DNA of 64,000 bases, taken from positions 1,674,001-1,738,000 of the forward strand of contig JAINUG010000033.1 in the NCBI GenBank assembly GCA_029706075.1, read 5' to 3'. The translations under genes were made by a program, and so were the position numbers. Under the pieces are notes generated by a model. It was not told the origin of the DNA. It ran no database searches and saw nothing but the letters and a program-made list of their open reading frames with translations. Below, one piece after another: positions 35,642 to 47,289 of this stretch. The stretch comes from Aldrovandia affinis. Lineage: Eukaryota > Chordata > Actinopteri > Notacanthiformes > Halosauridae. Position 1 is the stretch's first letter; every line of letters starts with the position of its first letter.

Positions 35642-35958
35642 GTGATTGGTTTGGTGTGAATCAGTAACACATCCCCTTCTTTGTGGAACTCAACGGAACA
35701 GCAGGATATAACTATAGTCGATCTCCTTGACAGAAAACAAAGTTATACAAGCAGGAGATTCCAAGAAAGACTTAAGGAACTCTTCTTTAGTAGAAAAAAA
35801 CATTAAAAATGCCTTTTATTTATATGGCATATGCACAGAGTAACATCATTTAAAATCACATGTTGCACAAACACATTTCAGCTTACTAGTCTTCATCAGG
35901 GTGTGACACTTGTGTGGCTGGTGCTATTTAAGCTATGAGTAATTAACAAGAGCAGTTA
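35642..35958. other. Unassigned DNA
   Basis: No gene or repeat end recognised between the Harbinger copy and the hAT element. Confidence 0.4.
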
Positions 35959-36226
35959 GTTGACAGCAGGGCTGGACTGGCTATGTAGTCTACCGAGCAG
36001 ATGCCCGGTTCAGTTTTTCAGGGGGTAGAATTATTTTATATAGCCTATATATATATATATTATACCACGGACGGGTATTTGCAATTATTTTTGTGGCTGG
36101 TGCGAAATAAACGAACTGGTCTCAAGCTAGCACCCCCGTCGACAGAAAATGGGGCGCCACTGGATGGGCCGGTCTGAGCCAAATGGCAGGGCCTATTTTT
36201 TGTCCCAGTCCAGCCCTGGTTGACAG
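35959..36226. mobile_element. hAT-type non-autonomous element with 8-bp target duplication
   Basis: The element is 35,967-36,218 (252 bp). Its ends are inverted: cagggctggactggc on the left and 'gtcccagtccagccctg' on the right. The 8-bp duplication gttgacag is exact on both sides (35,959-35,966 and 36,219-36,226), the length made by hAT transposases. A (TA)n run lies inside at about 36,048-36,062. No coding capacity. Confidence 0.92.
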
Positions 36227-37802
36227 GTGTGCCAATTTAGGAAAATATTCCCTGCATATAAAGTAACAAGCTGCTAGGAGCACACATGTCAAATTACAGA
36301 ACTAGAAAAATAAGATGACAAGAATATATGTTACACCAAAAAATACCTTGTCAGTGCATAGGTTAAGATAATGGTTGAGGTGCTTGTGTGAATTTCCTGT
36401 CCTTTTTTACTTTTCCCTACCATGATCTCTCACTTAAAACAGTTTTTTGTTTAATAAATGCATTATAACTTACATTCCTCATTGTAATGTTTGTAGATAT
36501 ATAAATATGTAGTCATAAACCTCCATTGTCTACTGAAGAAAACAAATGCACACCTCTTGCATGGGTTAACATATTTTAACATTAGGAAATCCTTAATCAA
36601 GAGACTGGAACAGCTTATTTTAGGTGCATAACACCTCAAAGGTCTTCAAGTATCAGAAAAAATGAAAGCTCATTCACACTACAATGACCATATTCTCTTC
36701 TACTAAGTTCAAAAATGAATTTTTTGACGTTTTAGCCTGGATGCCAATTTTAAGGCAGAACTTTTGGACAGGATGGGGGCTTACAGCCCTTACAGATGTG
36801 ACACATGTCACATGGAAACATGAGGCGCTTCAGTCATGTCACTGCACATAATGTTGCAGATTCTGCAGTCTGGTCTCCAAATGCAAAGGGAATCATGGGT
36901 TTGATACCTGTACAGTGATTCAGCATGATGGGCAGCAGTGGCCGTGCATGCCACTCGGTCATGTGCTATCTGTACAAGAACGCCAGACATCAGACAGGTG
37001 ACTCCAATCACAGACGCTTGATGAAATAGGCTCTCCTTTATCCCTAAGAGGCTATTCTACTCAGTGAAGAGCATCCCTTAGATTGCAGAATGTAATTTTA
37101 TGCTCCTTTAAAATTCAGCATATATTCTACGGTGAGTGGTGAAGATCCAAAGAAGAGATTTTCTGCAAACCACTGAACTAACCATTTTTATTTAATTGGT
37201 TATGAATATTATATGTGTATATTTAATCAGGCCTTAAAAATAGGAAATGGCTGTATGCCAGTAAGAATCACAATGGCAGAACAGCCACAGCTGAGGGAAA
37301 CTTTTGGAAAGGGTATGAATACAGCATTTCCCCTAAAAATCCTGCAGTATAGGGATGCTGGTCTACACAGCCAGCAGTGCAGGGGCTACCCAACAGGACT
37401 GTGTGTTATTCACATAAAGAAGGTGACCCAGGGCTCTGGTGGAGGAATAACAGGTTGTCAACTATGAAAATATGCCTAAGGAACAAAACAATACCTCAAA
37501 CAGAAATGAGTATTAGTTATGAAATCCAGGCATCATCCTTCCAGAAAAGTGCACCTGTCTCTCCAGCACTGCAGCTCCTGGGGAAATCAGAAGGATTAAG
37601 GAGAGTCTTATGTAACCCCTGAATGGGAACCACCTGTAGATGCACTTAATTGTTAATTGACTCACAGGTGTCTTTCCTGCTCTTGCAGAGCATCAGTTGG
37701 GAATATCCAAGATGCCAGGGGCACATTCGATATCGATGACATTTCGGAACTTTGAACAAGATAGCAGTTCCCTAGAAACTGTTTTCAGAATTCTGCAGCA
37801 CC
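36227..37802. other. Unassigned DNA
   Basis: No gene recognised. Open frames at 36,808-37,011 (minus) and 37,213-37,622 (plus) have no domain and no splice context I can defend. Confidence 0.4.
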
Positions 37803-38141
37803 CTTTAGAACAGGGATGCCCAGTCCTGGTTGTGGAGAGCCAGAGAGCCAGAGAGTAGTCTGGTTTTTGTTTTCACTTAGTGAAGTCAACAACCAATTCA
37901 GACCCAATAAACCAGTTGAGGGGAGTTAACAGTGTAAACTATTTATCAAATAAACTGATCTTGTGTGCAAACTATGATTGTTCCTACCATGTATTAATGC
38001 ACATCTTGTAAGTTGCTCTGGATAAGAGCATCTGCTAAATGCTTAAAATGTAAAATGTAAAATGTAAAATAAGTGCGGAGTAACAAAACAAGCATACCCC
38101 ACGGCTCTCCAGGACCATGGGTGGCTACTTCTGCTTTAGAG
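37803..38141. mobile_element. hAT-like non-autonomous element carrying a nested repeat
   Basis: The ends (37,811 and 38,133) are imperfect inverted repeats: 'cccagtcctggttgtggaga' + 'gcc' against the complement of 'ggctctccaggaccatgggt'. The flanks ctttagaa (37,803-37,810) and ctttagag (38,134-38,141) match at 7 of 8 bases, fitting an aged 8-bp hAT duplication. A 3' repeat tail (37,953-38,070) was inserted into it. Confidence 0.7.
37953..38070 (+). repeat. Headless repeat B (SINE/LINE 3' tail), copy 1
   Basis: Contains 'actatgattgttcctaccat' + 'gtattaatgcacatctt', then 'gtaagttgctctggataaga' + 'gcatctgctaaatgcttaaa', and a tail of 'atgtaaa' units. Copies lie at 52,745-52,930 (minus), 57,985-58,112 and 58,535-58,594 (plus). 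The last 45 bp are shared with the tRNA-headed SINE at 23,961. Confidence 0.75.
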
Positions 38142-38147
38142 GCATGT

Positions 38148-38410
38148 AGCACAGTGATGGGGTGGCCACCAAACCAGGTGGTGGGGGATAGGAAAAGGGA
38201 ACACGAGGTGGCAAACAGACCCAAGGGGTAAAACAAATCAAACAGAAACACAAGTACTTTAAAAGCATCTCTCCTGCAAAGGCTAGGAGGATGCTTCACA
38301 CCATCAACATAGGAGGGAGAACCAAAACACGCAGAAGCTGTGCTTCCAAAGGACATAGCAGACTGTGTATTCATACAAGGACTGACAAAGGCAACGAGCA
38401 ACACCTGGGT
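38148..38410 (-). repeat. Possible LTR-like fragment
   Basis: On the minus strand it ends 'ggtttggtggccaccccatc' + 'actgtgctaca', similar to the terminal phrases at 20,321 and 40,878. No internal retroelement adjoins. A 136-codon minus frame crosses it and is not taken as a gene. Low certainty; fossil if real. Confidence 0.28.
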
Positions 38411-40875
38411 TGATTATCAATCAATCCATGGTGTGTGTGCCTGTATGTGTATGTCACTGCCCATGGTCTTCACTTAGTAGTAGTAGTCTCAGTATCAGAG
38501 TAGCTTCTCACTCTAATATGGTATAGCTTTGTGCAACTTTGGGAATATGATTAGCAAATAAACCAATGCTCATTTACTACTTCTGACAAATCACAATCTT
38601 GTGTAGGCAGGATTCTTATTGGAGGCAGTGATTCAAAGCAGGAACATTCTTTGATGATACTTCAGTATACATACTAAAATACTAAAACATGTTGTTCTGT
38701 TATAGAAAATAAAGCCATATAACCAAAACAATGGCATTTTCTGGCCATCACCATTAATATTTTTTGACAATTAACTGCATACCGCAGGTCAAGCTTAATT
38801 GATCGAACTTTTACTATATCCGGTCGGCAATTATTCATGAATAATTGTTTTCAAACAAAGGTGCTGCAGTGGCCTCAAAGTAGGGATGCTATGAACACCG
38901 CAAACCTATGCAATAGTTTACTCAAAAAGACCGGAAATCTCCATGCTAGGGAGTCATAAGGTTATTTTCATTTGCCGATGCTAGCATTGAACTGCATTAG
39001 TTATTGTTGTGCCAAGTGGGAAGATCAATACAGATGGACAAGGGGAAGGACAAGTCTTGGGGGCAACTGTTCCTTGTATTTAATGCAGTCAGGGTGAGAT
39101 GGATGCCATCCATGGTGCATCAAGGGCTGGCCACATATGGGGGGGCACCACTCTGCACTGCAACACAAGGATATGTTGTGAAATAAAAACATAAATGGCG
39201 AATTAATACCACCTCATATTTTCAATTTCAACGCTTTTGGATGGACATTTAATGCAATTCACAGTTGCTTGCTTCTAAGTTACTTGCCAACTTCATTTTT
39301 CTGCCATTCTCTATCTTTAGCTCATTCTGCTTGTTGTAATATATATGTTGTCCTCAAGGTACTTTTATTCGAAGTGTTGAAGTTGAAGTCCGCAAAGGTA
39401 AATTAACACAACTGCTTTTGAACAGTTATTTTTGTCAATTTTCTTTTTCAAACTAAAATTCCTGTTCTCTCTGCTGCATGTCAAATCAAATTACATTCTT
39501 GACGAAGTGAAGGTTATCCTTTGATTTAGACATAATGGATGTCTTTTTCCCCTCACAGACATAACTATAAGAAATATAACATCCATCCTCATCTTCCTCT
39601 GCTGCCAACTCTTACCTCAGAGCGTGATGGGGGGCAGAGAAACCCCTGCAATGAAGTTGACACCTGCCTTTGCTGAAAAGACTGCATCATACCTACTCTT
39701 GAAACGGCGTATGGTATTCAACATGCCACATTCAATCCGTTTCAAGCCTTACAACATACTTTAACTTAGTTGCACAACCACTCCAGTGCAGCACACAGTT
39801 GAAGGTGTCCTGGTTGCTGTCATAACACAAATGTATTTCTTTCAGTTTTGCTGTGTGGGATGAAAAATAAGATTTGCAATCCAATTACTCACCAGCCCAT
39901 AACAATAAATAAGAATTTCTTACTGTACAATGTGTAAAAAAGAGAGCCTTTCATCCTAGGCCTCTCCATGCACTCTCCTTGAGAACAATAACAAAAAAAT
40001 ACAATGCTCCTATCCTGGAGTCAACATAAATGGAATGAAATTGCAACTTCCTTTTTTTGAACGCTAGTTTCCCTGGGCCCTGTTTATGAAAGCAGACAGC
40101 TGAGGGCAAAGCCACCTGCACACACCCGTAAGAGGACTATTTTCCCCTGTCAGGATTCATTTTACACACGGTCAGAGGCAGCACGTTGGGGTTGGGTGAC
40201 CACAGAGGTCGGTTGGAGGTCCACTGTGTGCTGACACAATGGGATAGCCGGCCTCTCCACCCACAAGTTTACCTATGGCTCTACCGCAATGGAACGGAAC
40301 AGCTTCCTGAGGGGGCCTGTCACCCCATTTGTATTATCCACTGCCTCTGTCTTACTGCGCATTACTGTGTTTCATGCAGTTTTTTTCACAAAGCATTTTT
40401 ATTGCAGGTCCAACCCTTTTCCCCACATGTCTCACTGGTCTTAGTTCAGCAGCTCTTCAGTGTTTTAAAGGCTCTCTGTAGACTTCGGTAAGCCCACATG
40501 GAATGTGGAGTAAGTGGCCTACCAAACCATGATGATTTTGTACCATTTTCCCAATAATAACTGGACTGTTATTTGGGGGAAATATCTGTGTGTCTGTCTC
40601 ACTGGCTACATCAAAGGGTTGCAGTAACACTATTTTACCACCAGATGTTGTGGTTGAATAAAATGGGTGAGGGTCTGCAATTTGTGATTTATGATATATG
40701 ATGTCTTTTTTAGAGATAGAAGAAAGAGAGACTGGTCAGAGCTTTTTATGCAACAGCTTTTTATAAATAGCAAATATGCTGTTGTCAACACTTGATAGCA
40801 CTTTGAATTACAGTGACCTTGTACCTGTATAAACTGCATATATACGTACAATGCAAGTTTAGCAACATAAGATCA
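38411..40875. other. Unassigned, mostly unique-looking DNA
   Basis: No gene recognised. The part at about 39,880-40,480 has balanced composition, a GAACAATAA (SOX-like) word and few repeats, so it is a candidate conserved non-coding region. The 101-codon plus frame at 40,186-40,491 shows no domain. Confidence 0.4.
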
Positions 40876-40876
40876 C

Positions 40877-41010
40877 TGTAGCAAGGTGGCAGGGGTGACC
40901 ACCATGCCAGCTGGTGAGTAGATAGAAAAACAAACCATAAAGCAATGTTCCAGTTGGCCAGCAGCCACAGCCCTCATACAGGACCAGTCAAATACGAGTG
41001 CGTATGCTAT
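40877..41010 (-). repeat. LTR-like fragment
   Basis: Plus-strand text 'tgtagcaaggtggcaggggt' + 'gaccac' at 40,877 closely matches 'tgtagcaagatggcaggggt' + 'ggccac' at 20,320. On the minus strand both end in GCTACA. Extent to the right is uncertain. Fossil. Confidence 0.35.
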
Positions 41011-41985
41011 CCACCAGCCTCCTAACATCTTGCTTTTTGGGATGTGCCTCAAACTTGTCAATCAGATATAGCATTAATATTGCTACGTTTACTGTAGTCT
41101 ACACCTGGAAGCAGAATAGAGCTAACATTTCACTACTTGATATAAAAGTGGCTAGCGATTTATACACTACTAAATATCTTAACAGCAGTTATGAGCTGAT
41201 CTTCCATCTTTTGAAGATTTGTGCAGATTTTCTAGCAACAGGATATTCTAATTTGTTTAATTCTTGTGAATTAAGTCAGATTGGATGTATTGCATTGCAT
41301 TACTTGGTAGCCTATTGTGGCATCCCTTGGATGAAGTTGCACTGATATTATATAAGTTATTTCAGCCCTAGCCCAGTGATAAGTGACTTTGGAACTGATT
41401 GCTTATTTGAGTACATTGGAAACTTTGCAAATAAAAATTATACAGTCAGCATGGCTCATACACTGGTCTCAGTTTATTACAGTAAATGCCCTGATATTAC
41501 TACACCTCCAGTTTATGTGGTTCCTTGCTCTTTTTCATCGATTTGTAACACTGAGTTCTTACTCTCACCTGCCTGTCTCCTACGTTTGACACTGTGTCCA
41601 AGAAAACAGTAAATATAGAATGTTTTTTGGGTACTTCGCTACTCACTTGGTTAATGTCACCTCATTGCTGACTGCACAACATAGCAGCTAGTTATCAGTG
41701 TACTTTCAAATGATAAAATGTTCTTGTTCTGTTTTGAGAGTGGATATATAAATGACAACCTATTTCCTTATCACCCTTAAAAAATCACTTACAAAATAAA
41801 TAGCTAGCTAGCTAACCAACTAAATGAGCAGACAGCAAATTAAAAGCGAATTAAAAGCTTTTAAACACATTTGTTAATTTGCCACTGCAATTACCTATTA
41901 AAACAACTGAGTAGCTTGTTTGATAGCTTCAACTGTACGTTTATTTGAATTAACAGTATACAGAATACCTACAATTAACAACACA
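41011..41985. other. Unassigned AT-rich DNA
   Basis: No gene recognised. Plus frames at 40,998-41,345 and 41,376-41,612 are AT-rich, without a domain. Confidence 0.4.
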
Positions 41986-41997
41986 GAACTGAATATT
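41986..41997. repeat. Left target-site duplication of the RTE LINE
   Basis: The 12 bases gaactgaatatt are repeated exactly at 44,728-44,739, immediately beyond the LINE tail. Confidence 0.9.
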
Positions 41998-44727
41998 CCT
42001 CCTTGAGCCGCCACCTTACCGTGGTGGAGGGGTTTGCGTGTCCCAATGATCCCAGGAGCTAAGTTGTCGGGGGCTTCATGCCCCTGGTAGGGTCACCCAA
42101 GGCAAACAGGTCCTGGGTGAGGGACCAGACAAAGCGTGGCTCACAAGACCCCCATGACGACAAACAAAAATGGAAATACGTTTCCTCGCCCGGATGCGGG
42201 TCACGGGGCCCCCTGAGCCAGGCCCGGGGGTAGGGCTCGAGGGCGAGCGCCTGGTGGCCGAGCCTACACCTATGGGGCTCGGCCGGGCACGGCCCCCCCG
42301 ATCTGAACCAGAATGGTGCTTTGTTGTTGGACTTCTGTGCTTGTCACAGATTGTCCATAACGAACATCATGTTCAAGCACAAGCGTGTCCATATATGCAC
42401 CTGGCACCAGGACACCCTGGGCCGCAGTTCAATGATCGACTTTGTGGTCGTGTCGTCGACTTGCGGCCGCATGTCTTGGACACTCGGGTGAAGAGAGGGG
42501 CGGAGCTGTCAACTGATCACCACCTGGTGGTGAGTTGGCTCCGATGGTGGGGGAGGATGCCGGTCAGGCCTGGCAGGCCCAAACGTATTGTGAGGGTCTG
42601 CTGGGAACGTCTGGCAGAGTCTCCTGTCAGAAGGAGTTTCAACTCCCACCTCCGGGAGAGCTTCAACCATGTCCCGGGGAGGCGGGGACATTGAGTCCGA
42701 GTGGGCCATGTTCCGTGCCTCTATTGTCGAGGCGGCTGACCGGAGCTGTGGCCGCAAGGTCGCCGGTGCCTGTCGCGGCGGTAATCCCCGAACCCGCTGG
42801 TGGACACCGGCAGTGAAGGATGCCGTCAAGCTGAAGAAGGAGTCCTATCGACCTTTTTGGCCTGTGGGACTCCGGAGGCAGCAGATGGGCATCGGCGAGC
42901 CAAGCGGAGCGCGGCTTCGGCGGCCGCTGAGGCAAAAACTCGGGCATGGGAGGAGCTCGGTGAGGCCATGGAGAACGACTTCCGAACGGCCGAGGAGGTT
43001 CTGGACCACCATCCGGCGTCTCAGGGGGAAGCAGTGCACTGTCAACACTGTGTACAGTGGGGATGGGGCGCTGCTGACCTCGACTCGGGACGTTGTGGGT
43101 CGGTGGAGGAATATCAAGACCTCCTCAATCCCACCGACACGCCTTCCAGCGAGGAAGCAGGGTCTGGGGACTCGGGGGTGGGCTCTCCTATCTCTGGGGC
43201 TGAGGTCGCCACGGTGGTTAAAAAGCTCCGTGGTGGCAGGGCCTCGGGGGTGGATGAGATCCGCCCGGAGTCCCTCAAGGCTCTGGATGTTGTGGGGCTG
43301 TCTTGGTTGACACGACTCTGCAGCATCGCGTGGACATCGGGGGCAGTGCCTCTGGACTGGCAGACCGGGGTGGTGGTCCCCCTCTTCAAGAAAGGGGACC
43401 GGAGGGTGTGTTCCAACTACAGGGGGATCACACTCCTCAGCCTCCCTGGTAAGGTCTATTCAGGGGTTCTGGAGAGGAGGGTCCGTCGGATGGTTGAACC
43501 TTGGATTCAGGAGGAGCAATGTGGTTTTCGCCCTGGTCGCGGAACTGTGGACCAGCTCTACACCCTCCGCGGGTCCTGGAGGGTGCATGGGAGTTTGCCC
43601 AACCAGTCTACACATGTTTTGTGGACTTGGAGAAGGCTTTCGACCGTGTCCCTAGGGGAGTCTTGTGGGGGGTGCTCCGGGAGTATGGGGTACCGGACCC
43701 CTTGATACTGGCCATTCGGTCCCTGTACGACCGGTGCCAGAGCTTGGTCCGCATTGCTGGCAGTAAGTCGGACTTGTTCCCGGTGAGGGTTGGACTCCGC
43801 CAGGGCTGCCCTTTGTCACCGGTTCTGTCCATAACCTTTATGGACAGAATATCTAGGCGCAGCCGGGCGTTGAGGGGGTCCGGTTCGGTGGCCTGAGGAT
43901 TGGGTCACTGCTCTTTGCAGATGATGTGGTCCTGTTGGCTTCATCGGGCCGTGACCTCCAGCTCGCTGGAGCGGTTCGCAGCCGAGTGTGAAGCGGCTGG
44001 GATGAGAATCAGCACCTCCAAATCCGAGACCATGGTTCTCAGCCGGAAAAGGGTGGAGTGCACTCTCCGGGTCGGGAGGAGATCCTGCCCCAAGTGGAGG
44101 AGTTTAAATACCTCGGGTCTTGTTCACGAGTGAGGGAAGGATGGAGCGGGAGATCGACAGGCGGATTGGTGCGGCGTCGGCAGTGATGCAGACGCTGCAT
44201 CGGTCTGTCGTGGTAAAGAGGGAGCTGAGCCTAAAGGCAAAGCTCTCGATTTACCGGTCGATCTATGTTCCTACCCTCACCTATGGTCTACGAGTTGTGG
44301 GTAGTGACCGAAAGAACGAGATCGCGAATACAAGCGGCTGAAATGAGTTTCCTCCGCAGGGTGTCTGGGCTCTCCCTTAGAGATAGGGTGAGGAGCTCGG
44401 TCATCCGGGAGGGGCTCAGAGTAGAGCCGCTGCTCCTCCGCGTCGAGAGGAGCCAGATGAGGTGGCTCGGGCATCTGGTTAGGATGCCTCCTGGACGCCT
44501 CCCTGGTGAGGTGTTCGGGCACGCCCCACCGGGAGGAGGCCTCGGGAAGACCCAGGACACGCTGGAGAGACTATGTCTCTCGGCTGGCCTGGGAACGCCT
44601 CGGGATTCCCCCGGAAGAGCTGGACGAAGTGGCCGGGGAGAGGGAAGTCTGGGTCTCCCTGCTTAGTACGCTGCCCCCGCGACCCGAAACGGAGAAGCGG
44701 TAGAAGATGGATGGATGGATGGAGATG
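41998..44727 (+). mobile_element. RTE-clade (Rex3-like) LINE with both ends
   Basis: GC-rich element in AT-rich DNA. The 5' end 'ccttgagccgccaccttacc' + 'gtggtggaggggttt' is the start I associate with teleost RTE/Rex3 elements. The 3' end is 'cccccgcgacccgaaacgga' + 'gaagcggtagaag' followed by five ATGG-type units. A 12-bp duplication flanks it (41,986-41,997 and 44,728-44,739). Although both ends are present, it is about 2.7 kb rather than the roughly 3.2 kb usual for the family. The missing part is most of the endonuclease. The SINEs at 14.8, 27.6 and 33.8 kb share its 3' end. Confidence 0.88.
42170..44703 (+). pseudogene. RTE LINE ORF: endonuclease remnant plus reverse transcriptase
   Basis: After the 5' leader, coding sequence resumes at about 42,310 within the last part of the apurinic endonuclease ([20 protein letters not shown], then [11 protein letters not shown], and STDHHLVVSWLRW); the N-terminal catalytic part is absent. 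Reverse transcriptase follows: KLRGGRASGVDEIRPESLKA and SNYRGITLLSLPGKVYS (about 43,220-43,460), QCGFRPGRGTVDQLYTL, FVDLEKAFDRVPRGVLW with the first aspartate (43,618 on), GLRQGCPLSPVL, and LLFADDVVLLA with the FADD box (about 43,908-43,940). The C-terminal region has RRIGAASAVMQTLHRSVVVK, RSQMRWLGHLVRMP, and GRPRTRWRDYVSRLAWERLG. These pieces occupy several frames, so multiple frameshifts break the ORF. Confidence 0.85.
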
Positions 44728-44739
44728 GAACTGAATATT

Positions 44740-46083
44740 ACTCTTTATTATTATTCAATTGCCAGATCCATCCATATACAGTATGATACATATGTTAATT
44801 CTAAAGCGATGTGGCCCTTGTCTGCTCTTAATTCTGCTGCCTGATCACAATTTTAGTGACATTAATAAAAAACGCTGTTGCTGAAGGACTGCATTTAAAT
44901 AATAAGCAGTTGAAATTACAACTTATTCCTGATATTGAGTCTTTAGTAAACACAACACTGTTGATCTCTGAATGCATTTAACAATGTAATGTTTTATTGA
45001 AATCTCTACATAATGCCCTGAATGGTTTTAAGAAAGTACTGCCATGACAGTTATCTTTATATTCTCTATGCATCAGTAAAAAAAAAGTGTACAGCATTAT
45101 TGAATTTTTGCTTGTGTCAATGTAGAGAAATGTTCAGGTTATACACTATCAATCTCTTCACAAATTGTCAGCATCATATACAGTATCTTTGTGTTACATG
45201 AAAAGAGAAAGTAAGTGAGGAAGTACGTTTTTCATAGCACCAATGTAGTGTAAATTCATGTAGGATCAATATTTTTGTACATTATAAAGCTATTACAAAT
45301 AATAGCACATCAAATAGTCCCATACAGTACTACAATTAATACTATCAATAATTTTAGTGCTAAAAGTAAAGAGACAAAGAATGAAAATGTATATTTCAGT
45401 TGTTGTTATTAGGCAGAATATGTTGTCTTGCATTGTGTTAATAGTAACCATGTGTTGTTCTGGATAGTTGGTAATTTGCTCATTGTATAGTTAGTAACTA
45501 TGAAGTATGTACAATTGCTCAAATTTAAGAATATGATATATGTGTTTTATGTGATGATGCTTATGTTTCCAAAAGCAGAATATGAAAGTCATACAAATTA
45601 TTTCATAGTGTATATACTTGACGTTTCAGGATTTCTGTCTTTCATGTGACATAAAATTAGAAGAAAATGAGAGATGAGAGATGAGACAATGAGATGAAGA
45701 AACATGTTTTTATTGATTGTACATTACATAACATCAATAAATAATCAATAAAGCTGTATTTCACCAACTACAGAGTAGATTCACTCAGCTATTGCGTGAC
45801 TCAATTTGAGACTTTTTCTGCAAGTGAAAAAAACTGTTATGATAATAGACTAATGCTAAACTCAAAATATACTTTCAATGAAGGGTAATGGACAGATCAA
45901 AGCATGTGTGGTGGATGGAATTTCCTTTCAGATGTCAAGGGCACACTGGACGAGATCGGCTGAATAAAACGTTTGAAGACAGATGTTCATTGAGTGGGGG
46001 AAATAGGCACTTATGAAAGAGCAGCTCACTGGATTGCCAGAAAAAGGATAACCTATTTAGCTTCAGTGTGCTGGAGTATGCTC
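44740..46083. other. Unassigned AT-rich DNA
   Basis: No gene recognised. A short GAGATGA-rich run lies at about 45,667-45,700. Confidence 0.45.
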
Positions 46084-46265
46084 CTGCCTGGATCTGTGAT
46101 GGAGGGCTTCTTGTAGCCATGCAGGGCAAAGGACATGCATTTAATGCCATGAGGATGTCCTGCACCTGTGATGGACATACATTGAATGCGGTGAGGCTGC
46201 CCTGCACTATGATGGTGGGTCGCTAGTTGCCATGCAGGGCACAAGGCATGCATTTCATGCTGTGA
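46084..46265. repeat. Degenerate minisatellite, about three units
   Basis: Phrases 'agccatgcagggcaaaggac' + 'atgcatttaatgccatga' (about 46,115) and 'tgccatgcagggcacaaggc' + 'atgcatttcatgctgtga' (about 46,226) repeat, with a shorter middle unit 'ctgcacctgtgatggacata' + 'cattgaatgcggtga'. The spacing is irregular. Minus frames across it (45,935-46,253) show the repeat as recurring MHALC-like peptides and are not taken as genes. Confidence 0.6.
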
Positions 46266-47289
46266 ACTCTGTATAAAGCAGCTTTTGCAACACAGACCAG
46301 ATTCCTCTTATGTGAAGGAGGACTCTTCAGAATTACTTCAGCAATTCTGAAGTTGCTTCAGCTTCAAAATAAATTATGCCTGGCGAGGGCCTCGCATGGC
46401 TACGTTCAGCCTACATATCTTAAGGCTGGTAATTAGTATAGCATAGCTTGTCCCAGGAGACCCTGGGGTGTCCCTTTGAAATCACCACTCTGTTCTAAGC
46501 GAACAAAAACAGCGTTACATCCACTGACCTCGGCAAATCACCACAGAAACTTGAGCCCAGGAGAACACATGCTGTCGTAGGATATTTATTAGGGTTTCTG
46601 ATCACGTCATTGGAGTTGGAGGGAGTCATTCCAATTCCCAAATGGAACAGCAAAACATGAAGTTTAAAGGGATTTTCTCAATAGCAAACAGAAACCAAAT
46701 CAATCTGTCTAGATTACAGTCACAGTCTGAAAATTTGACTAGGGAAAAATAATGGCTGCATTTTTTGTAAAACCAAAATAGGTCAAGTTAAAAGGAATAG
46801 TTCTTGTATTACAACAAAGCTAAATATCTTTGTGATAATGACTCCATCAACATCGTAACATTTTTGATGCTTTCTCCTACTTGATTGTTGTGCATTGAGT
46901 AGGGGAAAGAACTTTATGCACTAGAGTGCCGTGAATGTGAATGAAACATTCCTTAATGTAACTTCCCCCACGCCCAAGTAAAATTGAGCTCCTCCACAAA
47001 ACTATACCAGAACAGTCATGTAAAATACTCTGTAAAATAAATGGGAATTGAATCAACAGGTCCGTGACTGACAAGAGCAGACAGAGAGTCAAACATGGGC
47101 AAGATAAAATGGCCCAATATCAGTTCTAAATGGGAAGCACATCACCCATGAACAGTAAACTTTTACAGATAGGAGAGAGACTGCGACACTGTATTACCAT
47201 CTCAATACCAGAGAGCTTGGAAATCTATCGACAGGGAGCTCTAATTCCGTGATTTTATAACTCTTAGCTGCCAATGTCTATGTGTATTG
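46266..47289. other. Unassigned DNA
   Basis: No gene recognised and no repeat end identified. Confidence 0.4.

Noticed and set aside
37840-37860. 'gagagccagagagccagaga' considered as a CRISPR-like or satellite repeat
   Set aside because: Only two short units inside a hAT-like element. No spacers, and the genome is eukaryotic.
40186-40491. 101-codon plus frame considered as a host exon
   Set aside because: No domain recognised, no convincing acceptor and donor pair, and no adjoining exon in frame.
42509-43832. Minus-strand frames over the RTE LINE
   Set aside because: Antisense shadows in GC-rich coding-derived DNA; the plus strand explains the sequence.
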